NCBI GenBank assembly: GCA_023445955.1
Contig: JAEXJH010000655.1
Span: 1-10,209, forward strand
DNA length: 10,209 nt
Direction: 5' to 3'
Source of the DNA: Pseudomonadota bacterium
GTDB taxonomy: Bacteria; Pseudomonadota; Alphaproteobacteria; Caulobacterales; Caulobacteraceae
A program made the position numbers and the translations under genes. Shown here in pieces: positions 7,081-10,209 of the stretch (position 1 is its first letter; each line of letters begins with the position of its first letter). The notes under the pieces were generated by a model. It saw nothing but the letters and a program-made list of their open reading frames with translations, was not told the DNA's origin and searched no databases.

Positions 7081-7105
7081 CGTTTCCGAGCTCCAAGCTT
7101 GCACA

Positions 7106-7121
7106 TCCAGTAAAAACTGGA
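7106..7121. repeat. perfect inverted repeat between purU and rfbB
   Basis: TCCAGT-AAAA-ACTGGA is a perfect six-base inverted repeat with a four-base loop, 37 bases after the purU stop and 42 bases before the rfbB start. No T-run follows on the plus strand, so a plain intrinsic terminator is unlikely. It could be an operator or a leader hairpin. CTCCA at 7091-7095 could pair alternatively with TGGAG at 7118-7122. Confidence 0.5.
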
Positions 7122-7163
7122 GTACGGGAGCGTCCTCTTCGACGGCCCAGGGCTAACCAGCGA

Positions 7164-8231
7164 ATGTCGCAGCAGAATCTTCGCGTGATGGTGACCGGCG
7201 GGTCGGGCTTCATCGGCTCGGCCGTGTGCCGCCATCTGGCCGGCCAGAACGACGTCGCGATCCTCAACTACGACAAGCTGACCTATGCCGCCTCGCCGGC
7301 CAGCCTGGCCATACTGGAGGGCAAGGCCGACTACCAGTTCGTGCAGGGCGACGTCGCTGACGCGGCCGCTGTCTCCGCCGCGATCAAGGCCTTCCGCCCC
7401 AACGTCGTCATGCACCTGGCCGCCGAGAGCCATGTCGATCGCTCGATCACCGGCCCCGGCGACTTCGTCCAGACCAACATCGTCGGCACCTATGTGATGC
7501 TGCAGGCGGCGCTGGCGCACTGGCAGGGCCTGGAGGGCGCCGAGAAGGACGCCTTCCGCTTCCATCACATCTCGACCGACGAAGTGTTCGGCAGCCTGGG
7601 CGCCGAGGGCCTGTTCAGCGAAACGACGCCCTACGATCCGCGCTCGCCCTATTCCGCGTCGAAGGCCTCATCTGACCACCTGGCCCGCGCCTGGCGTCAT
7701 ACCTACGGCCTGCCGGTGGTGGTCTCCAACTGCTCGAACAATTACGGACCCTATCACTTCCCCGAGAAGCTGATCCCGCTGGTCACGCTGAACGCGCTGG
7801 AGGGCAAGCCGCTGCCGGTCTACGGCAAGGGCGACAATGTCCGCGACTGGCTGCACGTCGAGGACCACGCCCGCGCCCTGCACCTGATCGCCACGAAGGG
7901 TGTCCCCGGCGAGAGCTACAATGTCGGCGGCCGCAACGAGCGCACCAACCTCCAGGTGGTCGAGGCGATCTGCGACGTGCTCGATGCGCTGCGGCCGATC
8001 GCCGGCCAGCGCCGCCGCGACTTGATCACCTTTGTCGCCGACCGTCCGGGCCACGACGCCCGCTACGCCATCGACGCCAGCAAGCTGGAGACCGAGCTGG
8101 GCTGGCAGGCGCAGGAGACCTTCGACACCGGCCTGCGCAAGACCATCCAGTGGTACCTCGACAACGAGGCCTGGTGGGCGCCGCTGCGCGAGCGCTACGC
8201 CGGCCAGCGCCTGGGGCTGAAGACCGCCTGA
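7164..8231 (+). CDS. rfbB: dTDP-glucose 4,6-dehydratase
   Basis: RfbB/RmlB converts dTDP-glucose to dTDP-4-keto-6-deoxyglucose, the second step to dTDP-L-rhamnose. The 355-residue product is an extended short-chain dehydrogenase with the NAD-binding [10 protein letters not shown] (11-20), the second-strand NYDKLTYA and [12 protein letters not shown] (84-95). HISTDEVFG carries the catalytic T138, D139 and E140, and [13 protein letters not shown] carries Y163 and K167. [18 protein letters not shown] (188-205) is diagnostic of this dehydratase rather than of UDP-sugar epimerases. The segment after LTYA reads ASPASL where many homologues have GNLESL; this looks like lineage variation. The ATG at 7164 fits the family start but has only a distant AGGG (about 12 bases) upstream. 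Its stop TGA shares one base with the rfbD start. Confidence 0.97.
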   Translation: MSQQNLRVMVTGGSGFIGSAVCRHLAGQNDVAILNYDKLTYAASPASLAILEGKADYQFVQGDVADAAAVSAAIKAFRPNVVMHLAAESHVDRSITGPGDFVQTNIVGTYVMLQAALAHWQGLEGAEKDAFRFHHISTDEVFGSLGAEGLFSETTPYDPRSPYSASKASSDHLARAWRHTYGLPVVVSNCSNNYGPYHFPEKLIPLVTLNALEGKPLPVYGKGDNVRDWLHVEDHARALHLIATKGVPGESYNVGGRNERTNLQVVEAICDVLDALRPIAGQRRRDLITFVADRPGHDARYAIDASKLETELGWQAQETFDTGLRKTIQWYLDNEAWWAPLRERYAGQRLGLKTA

Positions 8232-9091
8232 TGCGCATCGCCCTCTTCGGCGCCAACGGCCAGCTGGGCTCGGACCTGGTCGGCCTCGCCGCCCAACGTG
8301 GCCTGGACCTGAGATCCGTGACCCGCGCCCGGGTCGACGCCGCCGATCCGGCGGCCGGCTTCGCCGGTCTTGAGTTCGACGTCGCCATCAACTGCGTGGC
8401 TGTCACCCGGGTTGATGATTGCGAGAAGGACCCGGCTCCGGCTGTCGCGATCAACGCTCACTTCGCCGGCCGTCTGGCCAAGGCCTGCGCCGAGCGCGGC
8501 GCGCGGCTGGTGCAGGTGTCGACGGACTATGTCTATGGCGGCCAGGCCCAGCGCGAGCCGCTGAGCGAAGAGATCGGCCGCGCGCCTGTCAATGTCTATG
8601 GCGCGACCAAGGCCCTGGGCGAGGACCTCGCCAAGCTGGAGCACGACGACGTCATCGTCGCCCGCGTCGCCTCACTGTTCGGCGTGGCCGGCGCCAGCGG
8701 CAAGGGCGGCAACTTCGTCGAGACCATGCTGAAATTCGGCAAGGAGCGCGGTCGCCTGACCGTCGTCGCCGACCAGATGATGTCGCCGACGGCCTCGTGG
8801 GACGCCGGCGAGGCCATCCTCGACCTGATCGCGGCCAAGGCGCCGGCGGGCGACTACCACGTGGTCAATTCCGGCGTCGCCAGCTGGTGCGACTTCGCCC
8901 AGGCGATCATCGAGAAGGCCGGCGTCGCGGCCGAGGTCGTTCCGATCCCGACCAGCCAGTTCCCGACCCCGGCGCGCCGACCGCCCTATAGCGCGCTCTC
9001 GAATGCCAAGCTGGTCGCCGCGATCGGCCGCCCGATGGTCGACTGGTCGACAGCCCTGGACCGCTATCTGTTGGCCAAGGGCGACGTTTGA
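8231..9091 (+). CDS. rfbD: dTDP-4-dehydrorhamnose reductase
   Basis: RfbD/RmlD reduces the 4-keto group of dTDP-6-deoxy-L-lyxo-4-hexulose to give dTDP-L-rhamnose, the last step. The 286-residue product is of family length. It has the nucleotide-binding FGANGQLGSDL (6-16), the VSTDYVYGG segment (96-104) with T98, and VYGATKALGE with Y123 and K127 of the catalytic YxxxK. The C-terminal substrate domain includes QMMSPTAS (182-189), PARRPPYSALSNAK (247-260) and a final amphipathic stretch. NCVAVTRVDDCE (54-65) stands where many homologues have NAAAYTAVDKAE, a modest divergence. The start is set by the TGATG overlap with rfbB, so the pair is almost certainly cotranscribed and translationally coupled. 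Confidence 0.96.
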   Translation: MRIALFGANGQLGSDLVGLAAQRGLDLRSVTRARVDAADPAAGFAGLEFDVAINCVAVTRVDDCEKDPAPAVAINAHFAGRLAKACAERGARLVQVSTDYVYGGQAQREPLSEEIGRAPVNVYGATKALGEDLAKLEHDDVIVARVASLFGVAGASGKGGNFVETMLKFGKERGRLTVVADQMMSPTASWDAGEAILDLIAAKAPAGDYHVVNSGVASWCDFAQAIIEKAGVAAEVVPIPTSQFPTPARRPPYSALSNAKLVAAIGRPMVDWSTALDRYLLAKGDV

Positions 9092-9106
9092 GGCCGAACG
9101 GTCAAA
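9087..9106 (+). other. imperfect stem-loop across the rfbD stop codon
   Basis: TTTGA (9087-9091, containing the TGA stop) can pair with TCAAA (9102-9106). Inside it CCG pairs with CGG around a two-base loop, with GG bulged on the 5' side. ATTTCTT follows. It resembles a weak terminator or mRNA-end structure between rfbD and rfbA. A second small repeat, ATTTC-TTC-GAAAT (9107-9119), lies immediately after it. Confidence 0.3.
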
Positions 9107-9155
9107 ATTTCTTCGAAATCATCGCGTTGAAACCACAACCCCTGAAACTAAGGGC

Positions 9156-9169
9156 TCACGTTGTCGTGA
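9156..9169. repeat. inverted repeat upstream of rfbA
   Basis: TCACG-TTGT-CGTGA is a perfect five-base inverted repeat with a four-base loop, 45 bases before the rfbA start, in an AT-richer gap of 123 bases. It overlaps the TTGTCG of the possible promoter described separately, so it could be an operator half-site pair. Arms this short can arise by chance. Confidence 0.35.
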
Positions 9170-9184
9170 ATTCCGCTCTAGGTT
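9161..9184 (+). promoter_or_regulatory. weak candidate promoter for rfbA
   Basis: TTGTCGT (9161-9167) resembles the Caulobacter -35 TTGACGS at five of seven positions, and TCTAGGTT (9177-9184) resembles the -10 GCTANAWC at five of eight, with a nine-base spacer. A start near 9190 would give a leader of about 25 bases. It is the best pair seen in this gap but is not convincing alone. Confidence 0.22.
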
Positions 9185-9214
9185 TCCGCCGTCAGGACTG
9201 AAGAAGAAGACGTA

Positions 9215-10099
9215 ATGAAGGGCATTATCCTCGCGGGCGGATCGGGCACGCGCCTCCATCCCGTGACCATGGCGATCAGCAAGCAGCTGCTGCCGGTCTT
9301 CGACAAACCCATGATCTACTATCCGCTGTCGGTGCTGATGATGGCCGGCGTGCGCGACGTGCTGATCATCTCGACCCCGCGCGACCTGCCGCTGTTCGAG
9401 GGCCTGCTGGGCGACGGCGCCAAGTGGGGGATCAACATCACCTATGCCGAGCAGGCCAATCCGAACGGCCTGGCCGAGGCCTATCGCATCGGCGCGGACT
9501 TCGTCGGCAGCGAGCCGTCGATCCTGGTGCTGGGCGACAACCTGTTCTACGGCGCGGGCTTGGGCCGCATCCTGCAGGGCGCCAAGGAGCGCTCGAAGAC
9601 CGGGGCCAGCGTCTTCGCTTATTTCGTCAACGACCCGCAGCGCTATGGCGTCGTCGAGTTCGACGCGACCGGCAAGGCCGTGTCGATCGAGGAGAAGCCC
9701 GAAAAGCCCCGCTCCAACTGGGCGGTGACCGGGCTCTATATGTACGATCACCGTGTCGTCGACTTCGCCCGCGACCTGAAGCCGTCGGCGCGGGGCGAGC
9801 TGGAGATCACCGACATCAACCGGCTCTATCTGGAAGCCGGAGACCTGTCGGTCGAGCGCATGGGCCGGGGCTTTGCCTGGCTCGACACCGGCACCCACGA
9901 CAGCCTGCTGGAGGCGTCGGAGTTCGTGCGCACGCTCGAGCACCGTCAGGGCCTGAAGATCGGCTGCGTCGAGGAAGTGGCCTATCAGAACGGCTGGATC
10001 TCGACCGAGCAGCTGATGGGCCTGGCGCATGAGTTGGCCAAGTCGCCTTACGGGGCCTACCTGAAGCTGGTCGCCACGCAGGAACGCGACCTGACCTGA
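9215..10099 (+). CDS. rfbA: glucose-1-phosphate thymidylyltransferase
   Basis: RfbA/RmlA joins glucose-1-phosphate and dTTP to make dTDP-glucose, the entry step to dTDP-L-rhamnose, and in characterised members is feedback-inhibited by dTDP-rhamnose. The 294-residue length equals that of E. coli RmlA. Visible motifs are the nucleotide-binding [11 protein letters not shown] (8-18), K23 in SKQLLPV, the metal-site D108 in [12 protein letters not shown], the [11 protein letters not shown] segment (140-150), EEKPEKPRS (159-167) and [16 protein letters not shown] (220-235) with a second metal-site Asp, D224. The start is the usual MKGIILAGG; the upstream GAAGAAGAAGA is only a weak ribosome binding site. 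It lies 123 bases after rfbD, wider than the rfbB-rfbD junction, so it may have its own promoter. A short open frame with coding-like codon use follows the stop in another frame. Confidence 0.97.
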   Translation: MKGIILAGGSGTRLHPVTMAISKQLLPVFDKPMIYYPLSVLMMAGVRDVLIISTPRDLPLFEGLLGDGAKWGINITYAEQANPNGLAEAYRIGADFVGSEPSILVLGDNLFYGAGLGRILQGAKERSKTGASVFAYFVNDPQRYGVVEFDATGKAVSIEEKPEKPRSNWAVTGLYMYDHRVVDFARDLKPSARGELEITDINRLYLEAGDLSVERMGRGFAWLDTGTHDSLLEASEFVRTLEHRQGLKIGCVEEVAYQNGWISTEQLMGLAHELAKSPYGAYLKLVATQERDLT

Positions 10100-10113
10100 T
10101 CTACGACCACGAC

Positions 10114-10128
10114 GCGCTGGAAAAGCGC
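10114..10128 (+). other. small hairpin after rfbA
   Basis: GCGCT-GGAAA-AGCGC can form a five-base-pair stem 14 bases after the rfbA stop. No T-run follows, so it is at best a weak or Rho-assisted terminator or a 3'-end structure. Confidence 0.25.
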
Positions 10129-10146
10129 CCCGGCCTCAGCGACAGT

Positions 10147-10171
10147 CCAACGTTGTCATAAGAAGCGTTGG
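10147..10171. repeat. inverted repeat touching the ribosome binding site of the last gene
   Basis: CCAACG (10147-10152) and CGTTGG (10166-10171) are perfect six-base arms 13 bases apart; a further T-G pair is possible in RNA. The right arm overlaps the first two bases of the GGGGAGG ribosome binding site. It could be an operator or an RNA hairpin masking that site. Confidence 0.4.
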
Positions 10172-10176
10172 GGAGG
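10170..10176 (+). promoter_or_regulatory. strong ribosome binding site before a GTG start
   Basis: GGGGAGG lies five bases before the GTG at 10182. It is the strongest Shine-Dalgarno match in the window and the main reason for placing a gene start there. Confidence 0.6.
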
Positions 10177-10181
10177 CCGCC

Positions 10182-10209
10182 GTGCCCAAGAAGATCATCC
10201 TCGCCGCCG
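10182..10209 (+). CDS. start of an unidentified protein-coding gene (3' end outside window)
   Basis: A GTG start followed by codons for PKKIILAA runs open to the end of the window. Only nine residues are visible, too few to assign a family. The basic-then-hydrophobic beginning would suit either a first beta strand of a soluble enzyme or the start of a signal sequence. The call rests on the ribosome binding site at 10170-10176 and on G/C at the third position of every visible complete codon. It lies 82 bases after rfbA on the same strand and could belong to the same polysaccharide region, but this cannot be judged here. Confidence 0.55.

Noticed and set aside
5434..7104. 556-codon minus-strand open frame over the GST and purU
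   Set aside because: It is the antisense shadow of two well-supported genes; low-complexity composition and no recognisable motif.
9119..10030. 303-codon minus-strand open frame over rfbA
   Set aside because: Antisense to rfbA, whose motifs are unmistakable; shadow composition.
1..10209. Mobile element, CRISPR array, defence system or biosynthetic novelty cluster
   Set aside because: No transposase, integrase, direct-repeat array, nuclease or helicase was seen. Every gene that can be read has a standard housekeeping or sugar-pathway identity apart from the unassigned hydrolase and the nine-residue fragment at the right end.

Overview
This looks like an ordinary, gene-dense piece of chromosome from a GC-rich alphaproteobacterium, most like Caulobacter or a close relative. 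That placement is an inference from strong G/C bias at third codon positions, short intergenic gaps and the character of the proteins; it was not searched. There are ten essentially complete genes plus one cut off at each end. No stretch over about 125 bases lacks a gene. I see no tRNA, rRNA, CRISPR array, insertion sequence, prophage or toxin-antitoxin pair.

Left part (1-3181): the end of an FKBP-type prolyl isomerase, probably a lipoprotein, reads rightward. It meets a leftward series, in transcription order rfbC (dTDP-4-dehydrorhamnose 3,5-epimerase), an alpha/beta hydrolase, and ilvA (threonine ammonia-lyase with a C-terminal ACT domain). The rfbC and hydrolase genes are separated by only two bases and are probably translationally coupled.

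Middle (3182-7068): a family 2 glycosyltransferase diverges from rfbC across 36 bases and is a candidate user of dTDP-rhamnose. Its 3' end overlaps the 3' end of the convergent argE (acetylornithine deacetylase) by 41 bases. A YfcG-like glutathione transferase diverges from argE. purU (formyltetrahydrofolate deformylase) follows on the plus strand, after a possible terminator.

Right part (7069-10209): rfbB and rfbD share one base (TGATG), and rfbA follows after an AT-richer gap of 123 bases with small inverted repeats. The first 28 bases of another gene, starting with GTG behind a strong ribosome binding site, end the window.

Together rfbA, rfbB, rfbC and rfbD encode the full route from glucose-1-phosphate and dTTP to dTDP-L-rhamnose. 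Here it is split into a minus-strand rfbC and a plus-strand rfbBDA block, with amino-acid, redox and one-carbon genes between. The likely use is rhamnosylation of surface polysaccharide. I found no convincing evidence of an undescribed system; the points worth checking are gene arrangement, overlaps and small inverted repeats.
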